Shown piece after piece: positions 25,352-34,106 of a stretch of 64,000 bases of DNA. The DNA lies in NCBI RefSeq assembly GCF_035967765.1, contig NZ_JAYWIT010000002.1; one strand, given 5' to 3'. The position numbers and the translations under genes were made by a program. The number at the start of each line of letters is the position of its first letter. Within the stretch, counting starts at the first letter, position 1. The DNA is from Conexibacter stalactiti. GTDB taxonomy: Bacteria; Actinomycetota; Thermoleophilia; Solirubrobacterales; Solirubrobacteraceae. The notes below the pieces were generated by a model. The model searched no databases and was not told the DNA's origin. It saw nothing but the letters and a program-made list of their open reading frames with translations.

Positions 25352-28300
25352 ATGGCGAAATGCAAGCGAGTGACGCTCGCGATCACCGTGGCAGCGACGC
25401 TGGGCGCGGCGACGCCGGCGATGAGTGCGCCGCCGCCCCGAGCGGCGGAGGCCAGTGCGCCGTTCGCGTCGGTCGCGTGGGATCCGCTTAAGAATCCCGG
25501 GGCGTTCTTGGCGCCGCCCAACGACGCGCGTCCAAAGATCCGCTGGTGGTGGGCGGCCCCGTATGACACCGACGAGACGCGCAGAGAGCTTGAGGCGATC
25601 AAGGCTGCGGGCTTCAGCGGCGCGGAGATCGCGTACGACGCCGCGAGCTGGGCGACCGATGCCCAGCGTGAGAACCTCGGTCTCGCGATTGACTTCGCCA
25701 GCAGAAACGACTTCGAAATCGACATGACGGTCGGTGCGAGTTGGCCGGTGGCGACGCCGGCCACGAGAGCGGGCACGGACCTGTCCCAGAAGGAGCTGCA
25801 GTACGGGCGCGCGGATGTCGCCGGGGGCGGGATCTTCTCGGGCTCGCTCCCGTATCCGTATGACGATCCCACCAACGCGCGCAACGCGAGACTCGTCGCG
25901 GTCACCGCTGCGCGGGTCTCGACGCCCGGACCGCCAGTCCAGCCACCTGCTAGACCCGGCGGAACGATCAACCCGCCGGCGACGTCGACGGTCCTGGATC
26001 CCTCCTCGTTGCGGGACATCACCGATCAGGTCTCGGGCGGCAACCTGACGTGGACCGCACCGACCGGCGACTGGATCGTCTTCGCGTTCTGGTCGCGGGA
26101 CACTGCGCAGGGCGCCAGAGGCGTCGCGAGCCTCTTTGACACTGAGAGCATCAACGCCGCGGCCGGCTATGTGTCTGAGAACCAGATCGGTCCCGCGAAC
26201 ACCGATCCGTTGCGTGCCGTTGGAGGTAGCTTCTTTGAGGACTCGCTCGAGCTGAACGCTACGTCTGCGTACTGGTCGCGCCAGATGCTCAGCGAGTTCA
26301 AGAACCGTCGCGGTTACGACCTGACCAAATACCTGCCGCTGATCTTCCGCCAAGGCGAGGCGCTGTACAAGGTCAAGGGCCGCGACGCCGTTCCTGACTT
26401 CGATCTCCCTTCGCAGGCCGCCGATCGGGTGCGCGCCGACTATCACGTCCTGCTCGACGATCTGTACGCGGACGAGCACATCGATAAGCTCGCCGACTGG
26501 TCGGCCAACTACGACATGCGCTTCCGCACGCAGGCCGCCTACGGTGATTCGCTGAACACCAGTCGCGGGGCGCGAGAGGTTGCCGAGGCGGGCGGTCTGC
26601 CCGACGACGAGAGCCTGAACGCCGGTGGTTGGTTCACACCACCCTACGACACTAGCTCGGACGGCTGGTTCCAGTTCATGATGGACCACTACCGCTCGGT
26701 CGCCGGCGGCGCGCACCAGGGCGGCGAGAACGAGGTCGGCAACGAGCTCGGCGCCAACCGCGTTCCATTCCAGATGACGCTGCGCAGATACGAGCAGCTC
26801 ATGAACATCGCATGGGCGACGGGCGTTTCCCGTCCGATCCCGCACGGCTACAACTACCAGGCAACCGGCGCGAGATGGCCGGGCACGAGCCGCTTCAGCA
26901 ACGGGATCTCCGAGACGTGGAATGCCGACACGTACCCGCAGTGGTCGATGTGGAAGCCGCTCACCGACTATTGGGCACGCGGCACCTACACGCTTATGTC
27001 AGGCAGCTCCCGCTCCGACGTCGCGGTCCTCTACGACGGCTTCATTACCTCAGCCGCCGACGGGCAGAACAGAGTCCCGCCAAGAGCGCTCTTCGACACC
27101 CGCTCGATGGAGACCCGCGGCTACCAGCTGCAGTACATCGACTCGGATGGCATCGCCCAGCCGGAGGCCCAGGGCAACGGGACACTGTTTCCGAGAGGTC
27201 CGGCCTACCGGGCGGTCGTGATCAATCAGAAGGCACTGCGCCCCGACACCGCTGAGGCGCTCGCTGATCAAGTCGAGAAGGGGCTGGCGATCGTGTTCGT
27301 CGGCGAACGTCCCAACCGTGCGGCGACGAATCTCAACCCCAAGCAGGCCGACGCACGCGTCGCCAAGGCGATCGAGCGGATGGTGGAGCGCCCCAGCGTC
27401 CGCCAGGTCGCACAGCCGTCTGAGGTCGGCGCCGCGCTCCAGGCGATCGGCGTGCGTCCTGACATCGATTGGTCGACGGGCGAGCAGGTCTACGGGCAGC
27501 ACCGCGAAACCGCCTCCTCCGACATCTACTACATCCACAACCCCACGACCAGAGACGTCGCGTTCTCGCCCGCCTTCAAGGCGACCGGGCGGCCGCAGAC
27601 GCTCGATCTCTGGACCGGCGAGATCCGTCCGGTGTCGACCTACAGCGCCGAGAGCGGGCGCGTTACGGTGCCGATCAACCTCGAGGCGGGCGAGAACGTC
27701 GTCATCGCCTTCCCCAAGGGCAACCTCGACGATTCCATCCACGTCGTCGCATCCGACGCGGAGGCGATCCAGCCCGGCGCCGGGTCGACCGTCGACATCG
27801 TCGACACAGGCAGCGGCACGCGGACGCTGAAGCTCAGCAACGGCCACGATCAGACAGCCTCCCTGCCGGCCCTTCCCGCAGCCGTCACGGCGACCAACTG
27901 GAAGCTGACCGTCAGACAGGTCGGACCCGAGCCGATCCAGCCGACGATCGAGGTCGATCTCGCAGACCTCACGGATTGGCGATCGATCGACGCGCTCAGA
28001 TCGGCTGCCGGAATCGGCACCTACGAGACCATCGTCAACCTGCCCGACGACTGGACAGCCGCAGCACGAGGGGCCTACCTCGACCTCGGCAGAGTCGAAG
28101 GAGGCTCGGCGCAGGCATATGTGAACGGCACGCTCGCTTCGGCGGCGCCTGTCGCAGCCGACACCATCGACGTCTCGTCACTGCTGCGCTCCGGCGGGAA
28201 CACAATCAAGGTCGTCTTCGCCTCGACGCTGCGCAACAAGCTGACTGCGGTCGTCGCATCGGGAGCAACCGAGACGACCGGCCTGATCGGGCCGGTGCGT

Positions 28301-28765
28301 CTGACGCCCTACAACCGCGTCACCGCTGATCTGCGCGTGCCCAGTGAACAGCCAAGACCGCCGGTCGAGCAGCCCAGACCGCCGATCGAGCAGCTCAGAC
28401 CGCCGATCGCGAGAAGACCTTCGTCGACGGTCACCTCGACGGTTGCGAAGACCGTCCGTCTCAGCGGCTTGCGCAGCAAGGGCCTGCTTGTGCGCGTCGA
28501 GCTGCCACAGCGCGCCACGATCACGGTCACGTTGTCCGCGCGACTGCCGGGAGAAAGGCGAGCGACGAACCTCGCGCGGATCCAACGCACAACGACGAAT
28601 GCCGTGACGGTGCGTATGCGCCTCAAGACGGGCTCGGCCGCCACCCGCAAGCTGCGAGTCGCGCTTCGAGCGCATCGCGCGATCAAGGCGCGCGTCGTGG
28701 TCAAGACGACGCTGCCAGGCCGCAAGCCGAAGACCCAGACGATGCCGGTGACGATCCGGCGCTAG
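25352..28765 (+). CDS. Secreted GH106-like glycosidase (alpha-L-rhamnosidase type)
   Basis: 1137 residues; AAGGAGGAGAG directly before the ATG. A signal peptide (1-25) leads to PKIRWWWAAPYDTDETRRELEAIKAAGFSGAEIAYD, the barrel-start motif of GH106-type hydrolases, with further typical blocks such as GGSFFEDSLEL and ARGTYTLMSGSS. Residues about 930-985 form a galactose-binding-like sandwich (AYLDLGRVEGGSAQAYVNG). A Pro-rich linker (PRPPVEQPRPPIEQ, about 998-1020) and a basic C-terminal domain end the protein. It probably removes rhamnose or a related sugar from plant or microbial polysaccharide outside the cell. It is a paralogue of the gene at 57.4 kb. The family is confident, the exact substrate not. 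Confidence 0.8.
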   Translation: MAKCKRVTLAITVAATLGAATPAMSAPPPRAAEASAPFASVAWDPLKNPGAFLAPPNDARPKIRWWWAAPYDTDETRRELEAIKAAGFSGAEIAYDAASWATDAQRENLGLAIDFASRNDFEIDMTVGASWPVATPATRAGTDLSQKELQYGRADVAGGGIFSGSLPYPYDDPTNARNARLVAVTAARVSTPGPPVQPPARPGGTINPPATSTVLDPSSLRDITDQVSGGNLTWTAPTGDWIVFAFWSRDTAQGARGVASLFDTESINAAAGYVSENQIGPANTDPLRAVGGSFFEDSLELNATSAYWSRQMLSEFKNRRGYDLTKYLPLIFRQGEALYKVKGRDAVPDFDLPSQAADRVRADYHVLLDDLYADEHIDKLADWSANYDMRFRTQAAYGDSLNTSRGAREVAEAGGLPDDESLNAGGWFTPPYDTSSDGWFQFMMDHYRSVAGGAHQGGENEVGNELGANRVPFQMTLRRYEQLMNIAWATGVSRPIPHGYNYQATGARWPGTSRFSNGISETWNADTYPQWSMWKPLTDYWARGTYTLMSGSSRSDVAVLYDGFITSAADGQNRVPPRALFDTRSMETRGYQLQYIDSDGIAQPEAQGNGTLFPRGPAYRAVVINQKALRPDTAEALADQVEKGLAIVFVGERPNRAATNLNPKQADARVAKAIERMVERPSVRQVAQPSEVGAALQAIGVRPDIDWSTGEQVYGQHRETASSDIYYIHNPTTRDVAFSPAFKATGRPQTLDLWTGEIRPVSTYSAESGRVTVPINLEAGENVVIAFPKGNLDDSIHVVASDAEAIQPGAGSTVDIVDTGSGTRTLKLSNGHDQTASLPALPAAVTATNWKLTVRQVGPEPIQPTIEVDLADLTDWRSIDALRSAAGIGTYETIVNLPDDWTAAARGAYLDLGRVEGGSAQAYVNGTLASAAPVAADTIDVSSLLRSGGNTIKVVFASTLRNKLTAVVASGATETTGLIGPVRLTPYNRVTADLRVPSEQPRPPVEQPRPPIEQLRPPIARRPSSTVTSTVAKTVRLSGLRSKGLLVRVELPQRATITVTLSARLPGERRATNLARIQRTTTNAVTVRMRLKTGSAATRKLRVALRAHRAIKARVVVKTTLPGRKPKTQTMPVTIRR

Positions 28766-28782
28766 CAGCCACCACTCGCAGA

Positions 28783-28812
28783 CGGGCAGGCGCCGAAGAT
28801 GGCGCCTGCCCG
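28783..28812 (+). terminator. Hairpin terminator after the GH106-like gene
   Basis: CGGGCAGGCGCC and its exact complement GGCGCCTGCCCG form a 12-bp stem with a six-base loop (GAAGAT), starting 18 bp after the stop. No T run follows, which is usual for terminators in GC-rich Actinobacteria. Confidence 0.8.
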
Positions 28813-28972
28813 CGCGACCGTCGCGCTCGGCTCGTCACGTTGCCAGCTGCGACGTCTCGCCACATGCACTCCTGGTCCCTCGGTGCGGCGCCTGCTGCCC
28901 TGACCGGCGACGCGCGGGACATGAGCGCCTCCTAGATATGTGGAGAAACACGCGCTAGCATCGCGGCGTACC

Positions 28973-28992
28973 GTACGCGGCATGCCGTATAC
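28973..28992. promoter_or_regulatory. 20-bp palindromic operator, copy 1 (likely GntR site)
   Basis: GTACGCGGCATGCCGTATAC is a near-perfect palindrome just upstream of the small gene that begins the CoA-transferase operon. A second copy at 30922-30941 matches at 15 of 20 positions, all differences being transitions. The FCD-type GntR regulator encoded at the end of this gene group is the natural binder. Confidence 0.65.
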
Positions 28993-29004
28993 AAGGACAT
29001 TCGA

Positions 29005-29271
29005 GTGGAGAACGGTTGCATGACCGGTGCAAGCGCACGTGAGGACTCTGCGTTCATCTCGTCTCGGTCGCGGGCGCAGGCCGTGCTGTGGCATCCGTTC
29101 AACGAGATGGCACCCGTCAGCCTCAGCGAGTTCGTAGAGCGGGCTGACGAGGTCTGGATCTACGTTCGCGAGGGGCGTCCGTGCCTCGGCGCGGCCGCGA
29201 GTCCCCGGTTCGTCGACGCCGCGAAGAGCGGCAGCGGCAGAATGGCGGCGGGCTGGGAGGACATCGCATGA
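29005..29271 (+). CDS. Small hypothetical protein leading the CoA-transferase operon
   Basis: An 88-residue GTG-initiated frame (an ATG at residue 6 is possible) overlapping the CoA-transferase start by 4 bp. The middle (HPFNEMAPVSLSEFVERADEVWIYVREGRPCLGAA) recalls small DUF-type partners that accompany acyl-CoA enzymes, but no name can be given. The palindromic operator lies 12 bp upstream, so it is the first gene under that control. Confidence 0.5.
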   Translation: MENGCMTGASAREDSAFISSRSRAQAVLWHPFNEMAPVSLSEFVERADEVWIYVREGRPCLGAAASPRFVDAAKSGSGRMAAGWEDIA

Positions 29272-30434
29272 GTCCCGATCCCGCCTGTCCGCTGGAGGGG
29301 GTGCGCGTGCTCGACTTCACGCGCATTCTCTCAGGGCCGTACTGCTCACTGCTGCTGAGCGACCTCGGCGCCGACGTCATCAAGGTCGAGCGGCCGCGGG
29401 TCGGTGACGATACGCGCCACTGGGGCCCGCCGTACCTCGATGAGGAGGCGGCCGTCTCGACGTACTTCGCAGCGCTCAACCGCGGCAAACGCAGCATCGC
29501 GCTCGACCTCACCGACGACGACGACCGAGCGACGCTGGACCGGCTCGTCGAGCGCGTCGACGTCGTGATCGAGAACTTTCGCCCGGAGGTCGCCGAGCAG
29601 CTCGGGCTCGCGCACGAGCGGCTTGCCGGGATCAACCCGGCGATCGTCACCTGCTCGGTGTCCGGCTACGGGCGCACTGGCCCCTACGCCGGGCTGGCCG
29701 GCACCGAGATCGTCGTTGAGGCGATGTCGGGCCTGATGGAGGTGACCGGGCCGGCCGACGGCGAGCCGGTGCGGATGGGGATCGCGATGGTCGACATCGC
29801 GACGGGTCTGGCAGCCGCGACGCGGATCGTCGCCGCGCTGCTGCACGCGCGTGAGTCGGGCGTCGGCGCTCCCGTCGACGTCTCGCTCTACGCGACCGCA
29901 ATCGGCGCGCTCGGGACCCTCGTCACGAGCTACTCGGCGACCGGCGACCAACCGCGGCGCTGGGGCTCGCACCATCCGACGATCTCGCCCTACGGCGGTT
30001 TCCCGTGCGCCGACGGTCACCTCATCACCGGCGTCATCAACGACGCGCGCTGGAGCGTCTTCTGCTCCGTGATTGAGCTGCCGGACCTGGCCGAGCGCGA
30101 GCAGTTCGCGACCAACGCGCTGCGCGTCACCCACCGCGAGGAGCTGGAATCGGCGATCGCGGCGCAGACGCGCACGCGACCGGTCGAGCACTGGGTCGGG
30201 CGGCTGCGTCGGGAGGGGCTGCTGGCGGCGCCGATCCGGACGGTCGGCGCAGCTGTCGACGATGCCGCGACGCGGCAGATGGGCCTGTTCGTCGAGATCG
30301 ACGGCCACCCCGGCGTCGTCTCGCCGCGCTTGGACGGCGTCGCGCACGACGGCGCCCCGCAAACGGTGCCGCGGCTCGGCGAACACCAGCAGACGGTGCT
30401 CGCCGAGCTGCTCCCGGACGTCAGCGCTGCGTGA
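29268..30434 (+). CDS. Family III CoA-transferase (CaiB/BaiF type)
   Basis: 388 residues. It opens with LEGVRVLDFTRILSGPYCSLLLSDLGADVIKVERP, the hallmark of CaiB/BaiF/formyl-CoA transferases, and has RGKRSIALDL and the catalytic Asp 176 in MVDIATG, at the usual position near 170. The enzyme moves CoA between acyl groups through an aspartyl-CoA intermediate. With the enoyl-CoA hydratase and the GntR regulator nearby, it should activate a carboxylic acid for beta-oxidation-type breakdown. Its ATG overlaps the preceding stop. Confidence 0.9.
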   Translation: MSPDPACPLEGVRVLDFTRILSGPYCSLLLSDLGADVIKVERPRVGDDTRHWGPPYLDEEAAVSTYFAALNRGKRSIALDLTDDDDRATLDRLVERVDVVIENFRPEVAEQLGLAHERLAGINPAIVTCSVSGYGRTGPYAGLAGTEIVVEAMSGLMEVTGPADGEPVRMGIAMVDIATGLAAATRIVAALLHARESGVGAPVDVSLYATAIGALGTLVTSYSATGDQPRRWGSHHPTISPYGGFPCADGHLITGVINDARWSVFCSVIELPDLAEREQFATNALRVTHREELESAIAAQTRTRPVEHWVGRLRREGLLAAPIRTVGAAVDDAATRQMGLFVEIDGHPGVVSPRLDGVAHDGAPQTVPRLGEHQQTVLAELLPDVSAA

Positions 30435-30890
30435 GCAACGTCGTCAGCTGGGCGCCGCGCTCGCTCTCGACCTGCGCCGCCCAGCCGTCGGCCGCGTTGC
30501 GCCGCAGCGTCCGCGTTGCGAGCCGGGCCAGCGCCGGGTTCGCGGCCGAGGCCAGCTCGCGGGCGCGGGCAGGACGTCGCCGCTCGCGCAGCAGGCGCAT
30601 GGGAGCGCCGCCGGGATGGATCGCGAGTGGCGCGAAAGCCGGAGGTCAAGCGCGCACGCTGGCGATGACGGTCACGTCGGCGGCGAGCGCCAGGTTGAGC
30701 CAGGGCGCTGACCGGTCCGCCTTCGACCGCCGCGATCGTCGGTACGGGAGGCGGCGCCGAGCGAGGAAGTGGTTGCAATTCGCGTCTCCAGCTCTCGCCG
30801 CGCCTCGACCTCGGCCGGGTCGCCGGCGCGGGCCAGCACGTCGCGGACGCGCGCAGAAGGCGAAGCGTGATGGTCGCGATGCCGTCGGCT
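30421..30890 (-). pseudogene. Decayed enoyl-CoA hydratase (crotonase)
   Basis: The minus strand holds recognisable crotonase pieces in three frames: VEARRELETRIATTSS, then VPTIAAVEGGPVSALAQPG, then LNLALAADVTVIASVRA followed by a stop, and finally RELASAANPALARLATRTLR up to LLTQR and the stop at 30421. PTIAAVEG and LALAADVxVIA are the oxyanion-hole and dimer segments of the family, but frameshifts and stops separate them. It is dead and lies antisense between two functional acyl-CoA genes, overlapping the end of the CoA-transferase gene. Confidence 0.55.
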
Positions 30891-30921
30891 GTTCACTACT
30901 CACGTCTGCGGAGGCGCATCT

Positions 30922-30941
30922 GTATGCGGCATACTGCGTAC
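30922..30941. promoter_or_regulatory. 20-bp palindromic operator, copy 2 (likely GntR site)
   Basis: GTATGCGGCATACTGCGTAC, related to the copy at 28973. It ends one base before the GTG of the enoyl-CoA hydratase gene, so bound repressor would cover the promoter or initiation site. No Shine-Dalgarno fits before that GTG, which suggests a leaderless transcript. Confidence 0.6.
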
Positions 30942-30942
30942 G

Positions 30943-31761
30943 GTGATTCCCGAGGAAGCGTCACTTCAGCCGCCGGTTCGGACTGCACGGGTAGGGGCGG
31001 TCGCCGTCGTTACGCTCACGCGCCCGGAAGTGCGCAACGCGCTCTCGCCGCAGTTGATGTCCGCACTCGCGGAGGCGCTCGAGCAGGCCGACGCGGACAA
31101 CACCGTCGGCTGTGTCGTGATCGAGGGCAGCGAACGGGTCTTCGCCGCCGGCGGCGACCTGAAGTGGATGCGCGACCAGGGGCGCGAAGGACTGCTGCGC
31201 TTCGGTGCCGGCGACTGGCCACGGATCCGCGCGATCGGCGTTCCAACTATCGCGGCGGTCTCAGGGCTCGCGCTCGGCGGTGGCTGCGAGCTGGCGCTCA
31301 GCTGCGACATGATCGTCGCCTCGGAGACGGCGACCTTCGGCCAGCCGGAGATCCTGCTCGGGCTGATCCCGGGCGCCGGCGGTACGCAGCGTTTGAGTCA
31401 CCTGCTCGGACGTCAGCGCGCAATGGAGCTCGTGCTGACCGGCCGCCGCATCGACGCCAGGGAGGCGCTCGAGATGGGGATCGTCAACCGCGTCGTGTCG
31501 GTCGAGCGGCTGCGCGAGGAGGCGCTGACGCTGGCGGCCGAGGTCGCCTCGCGGCCGCGTCACGCGGCGCGTCTCGCCAAACGCGCCGTGCGCGCGGCAG
31601 AGCGGATGGGGCTCGACGCCGGGCTCGACCACGAGCGCCGCCTGTTCGAGCAGGCGCGCGCAACCGACGACTGCGAGGAGGGGATCGATGCCTTTCTCTC
31701 CAAGCGCCCGTCGCAATTCGCCTCCGTCCGTGAAACGCGCGAGGATTCGGCGTCTGCATGA
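30943..31761 (+). CDS. Enoyl-CoA hydratase/isomerase
   Basis: 272 residues with the complete crotonase core: AAGGDLKWM and SGLALGGGCELALS for the oxyanion hole, and both catalytic glutamates (116 in GGGCE, 136 in GQPEILLG), 20 residues apart as in rat mitochondrial hydratase. GAGGTQRL and the MELVLTGRRIDAREALEMG block also match. It should hydrate 2-enoyl-CoA in the cytoplasm. It follows an operator that nearly touches its start and overlaps the GntR gene by 4 bp. Confidence 0.9.
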   Translation: MIPEEASLQPPVRTARVGAVAVVTLTRPEVRNALSPQLMSALAEALEQADADNTVGCVVIEGSERVFAAGGDLKWMRDQGREGLLRFGAGDWPRIRAIGVPTIAAVSGLALGGGCELALSCDMIVASETATFGQPEILLGLIPGAGGTQRLSHLLGRQRAMELVLTGRRIDAREALEMGIVNRVVSVERLREEALTLAAEVASRPRHAARLAKRAVRAAERMGLDAGLDHERRLFEQARATDDCEEGIDAFLSKRPSQFASVRETREDSASA

Positions 31762-32483
31762 GCAGCAACGACACCCCTACGACGACCCGCCCCGGAGGCC
31801 GCGCACTGCGCCCGGTGCGCGTCACGCTCGCCGAGCAGACTGCGCAGATCCTGCGCGACCGGATCGTTTGGGGCGAGCTGCCGCCCGAGTCGTGGCTGGC
31901 AGAGAGCGAGTTGGCGAGAGACCTCGGCGTCAGCCGCACCCCCGTCCGCGAGGCGCTCCAGCGGCTGGAGGCCGACGGGCTGCTGGTGCGCCAGGGGACG
32001 AGACTGCTGGTAGCGCCGTTCGACCAGGGCGTCGCCGTCGAGACGCTGATCATGCGTGAGCTGCTCGAGCCGTTCGCCGCGACCGAGAGCGTGCAGCGGA
32101 TGAGCGCCGCCGACGTCAAGCGGCTTCGCGGCGTTCTGCGCGAGATGGAGAAAGCCGGCGCCCACGGTAGGGCAGCGAGCCCCAGACGCGGCGCGCAGCT
32201 GAACATCGAGTTCCACAGCCTGCTCAACGCCCGCTGCCCCTACCAGCGGATCATCGAGTCGATCCAGGTCGCACGCGACGCGTACTCCGCGCTGCGTCTT
32301 TACACCAGCTACTCCGCCGACGAACTCGAACGCGTTCACGACGAGCATGTCGAGATCGTAGAAGCGGCCGCGGCCGCCGCCGGCTCGGGCAACATCGCGG
32401 CGGCCGAGCATGTCGGCGACCTGATCCGCGACCACATGCGCGCGGCGCGCGAGACGCTGCTGCGCAACCGTACGCACGGGTAA
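31758..32483 (+). CDS. GntR-family regulator, FCD subclass
   Basis: 241 residues. The winged helix is clear (LAEQTAQILRDRIVWGELPPESW, then ESELARDLGVSRTPVREALQRLEADGLL). The C-terminal helical FCD domain keeps the likely metal-binding residues in NIEFHSLL, DEHVEIV and DLIRDHM. FCD regulators sense organic acids or acyl-CoAs and usually repress. Coupling to the hydratase gene (ATGA) and the two 20-bp palindromes before the operon genes suggest local autoregulated control. Confidence 0.88.
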   Translation: MSSNDTPTTTRPGGRALRPVRVTLAEQTAQILRDRIVWGELPPESWLAESELARDLGVSRTPVREALQRLEADGLLVRQGTRLLVAPFDQGVAVETLIMRELLEPFAATESVQRMSAADVKRLRGVLREMEKAGAHGRAASPRRGAQLNIEFHSLLNARCPYQRIIESIQVARDAYSALRLYTSYSADELERVHDEHVEIVEAAAAAAGSGNIAAAEHVGDLIRDHMRAARETLLRNRTHG

Positions 32484-32527
32484 CCGCAGGCTTGGCCGAC
32501 GATACGTTGGGCGGTGGGTTCCCGTAG

Positions 32528-32549
32528 ACGCCCTCTCCCCAAGGGGCGT
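32528..32549 (+). terminator. Possible terminator after the GntR gene
   Basis: ACGCCC and GGGCGT pair across a ten-base spacer, followed by TTTCT. The stem is short and the loop large, so this is a weak candidate. Confidence 0.35.
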
Positions 32550-32635
32550 TTCTGTGAGGCGGTTACAACATGCGGACGGTCGAAGCGCGCGCGGCACGTG
32601 CTTCCGGTTCCCCATGGCCTAGACGGCTGGTTGGG

Positions 32636-32851
32636 CTATCCGTCGCGCCGCGGCGTCCGCGCAGCCAACTCTGACGTCAGGAGGCTGCGGTAGAGAATCT
32701 CGATCTCCCGGACACGTCGCATCCGTTTGATCGCCTGTTGCGCCTGGGTTCCGCGGTCAGGCTGGCCGCACGGTTGCTCGGCGAGCGCCTCGACTAAGCG
32801 CAACTCTGCCCAGAGCTTCTGCAACGAGTGATGTCTGAGCGTCGTCGGCAT
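32636..32851 (-). CDS. Possible small protein
   Basis: A 71-residue frame from an ATG at 32851: TTLRHHSLQKLWAELRLVEALAEQ, then QAIKRMRRVREIEILYRSLL. The helical, charged second half looks protein-like. There is no ribosome site and no known motif. It is the only candidate gene between 32484 and 33035; the rest of that stretch shows nothing I can identify. Confidence 0.3.
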   Translation of the reverse strand: MPTTLRHHSLQKLWAELRLVEALAEQPCGQPDRGTQAQQAIKRMRRVREIEILYRSLLTSELAARTPRRDG

Positions 32852-33035
32852 ACCAGAGTGGCGAGCGCGACTGGAACGCAGTCTAGAGCCGTGTGGGCGT
32901 GAGGGGCGGCTGCGTGGCACTATCTATCGCCCTTGGAGGGGGGAGGGGGGTCGTTTCACTGGGCATTCCCGGAGGCTTGGGTTCGCGTGGACCTGTTCGG
33001 TCCTCTCGAGGACATCGGGTGACGTTGCATACCAA

Positions 33036-33431
33036 CTAGACCTCGAACCAGACCAGCGTGCGCGCGCCGTCGTGCTGGACGCCCCAGCGCGAGCTGACCG
33101 CGCCGACGATGTCCAGCCCCCAGCCGCCGACGAGTGCGTCGGCAGCCCCGTGTCGGCCGTGCAGCGCGGCGACCTCGTCGGTCGAGAACCCGTTCGCGGA
33201 GCGGTTGAGCACCCCGACGCGGAGGTGGTCGCCGTCGTCGCTCAGCCGCAGCTCGATCACGTCGTCGTGACCGAGATCGCCGTGCAACAGCGCGTTGGTG
33301 ACGACCTCCGAGGTTGCCAGCAAGGCAGCTTCGGCGCGCGGGTCGCCGCTCCACGAAGCATTGACGGCTGCCCGGGCCTGCGCCGGCGCGTCAGCTGTCA
33401 CGACAAGCTGCATGAGCATGCTCGACGGCAT
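33036..33431 (-). CDS. HATPase_c anti-sigma-factor-type kinase (RsbW-like)
   Basis: 131 residues from the ATG at 33431; a GTG at 33473 would add 14. It is a stand-alone GHKL ATPase domain of the actinobacterial type: the N-box reads ATSEVVTNALLHG and the C-terminal ATP-lid region GGWGLDIVGAVSSRWGVQHDGARTLVWFEV is typical. Such small proteins bind and phosphorylate anti-sigma antagonists, or regulate in stress and development. No partner antagonist or sigma gene is near. Confidence 0.8.
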   Translation of the reverse strand: MPSSMLMQLVVTADAPAQARAAVNASWSGDPRAEAALLATSEVVTNALLHGDLGHDDVIELRLSDDGDHLRVGVLNRSANGFSTDEVAALHGRHGAADALVGGWGLDIVGAVSSRWGVQHDGARTLVWFEV

Positions 33432-33610
33432 CGCTAGACGAAGGAACCTGCGCGAGCCGTACTCCTCAACCACTCGCTACCCCAACAAGCAATCTGCCAC
33501 GCAAGTGGCACCGACGCGCCTGCTCAAGGGCCCACTCCTTGGCAGTTCCCTGGCGACTTGGCGGTGCTCGCGGACTGGGTCGGTCACCGACTCACACAAG
33601 AGCGTCGGCG

Positions 33611-33740
33611 TCAGCTCGCGAGCGGGTTTGGGATCGTCGCGAATGCGTCCATCCAGAGGATCTCGAGGCGGCGGTGAGCGATTTGCCAGCCTTCGGGGCG
33701 GCGTTCGACGCGGTCGACGTCGTCGGCGCATGGCCCTGAG
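33611..33740 (-). pseudogene. C-terminal remnant of an NTF2/SnoaL-like protein
   Basis: The minus strand reads DDVDRVERRPEGWQIAHRRL then EILWMDAFATIPNPLAS and a stop. The pattern (Arg/Asp strand, GWxIAxRxL, then W) is the usual end of SnoaL-like NTF2-fold proteins. No upstream part or start remains, so only about 45 codons of a former gene survive. Confidence 0.42.
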
Positions 33741-33799
33741 CAGCGCCGCGGGTCGCGACTGATCGCGCGCGACGGCTCAGGCGATCGGGTTGGGGGATC

Positions 33800-34063
33800 T
33801 CAGCTGACGTGCATGAGGCCGTCGTGGACGGCCCGAGCGGCTGCGACGCCGAGGTCGAGACGTCGAGTCTCTCGAGGATGTGGGCGATGTGACTGGCGAC
33901 GGTGTGACGGCTGACGATCAGCGCGGCCGCGATCTCGGGGTAGGTCGCTCCGTCGACGAGCAGGGTCGCGACGCGCTGGCGCCGCGCCGACGAGCAGCGC
34001 GTCACCCGCGGCGCCGTCGGCGGGGCGGAGGTCGTGAGCCGGCCGTCGTCCCGCTCGGCCGGC
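33800..34063 (-). pseudogene. Decayed LuxR-type HTH domain
   Basis: One frame gives RLTTSAPPTAPRV and then RQRVATLLVDGATYPEIAAA and LIVSRHTVASHIAHILERLDVS, a full LuxR/GerE helix-turn-helix. It then needs a frame change to continue RAVHDGLMHVS to the stop. The N-terminal regulatory domain is absent and there is no start. It is a broken fragment in the 33.5-34.1 kb stretch, which otherwise holds no gene. Confidence 0.5.
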
Positions 34064-34079
34064 GACCCATCGTCGATAG

Positions 34080-34101
34080 TGTACTGTACCGTTTCGTACT
34101 G
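34080..34101. promoter_or_regulatory. Possible TetR operator
   Basis: TGTACTGTACCGTTTCGTAC has repeated GTAC half-sites in partial dyad symmetry and ends about 5 bases before the ATG of the TetR gene, a common place for autoregulation. It overlaps a possible -10 (TAGTGT). Pattern evidence only. Confidence 0.35.
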
Positions 34102-34106
34102 ATCGC

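Noticed and set aside
25196..26845. Minus-strand open frame of about 550 codons opposite the first GH106-like gene.
   Set aside because: The plus-strand protein has a signal peptide, GH106 motifs and a close paralogue; the opposite frame is low in coherent motifs.
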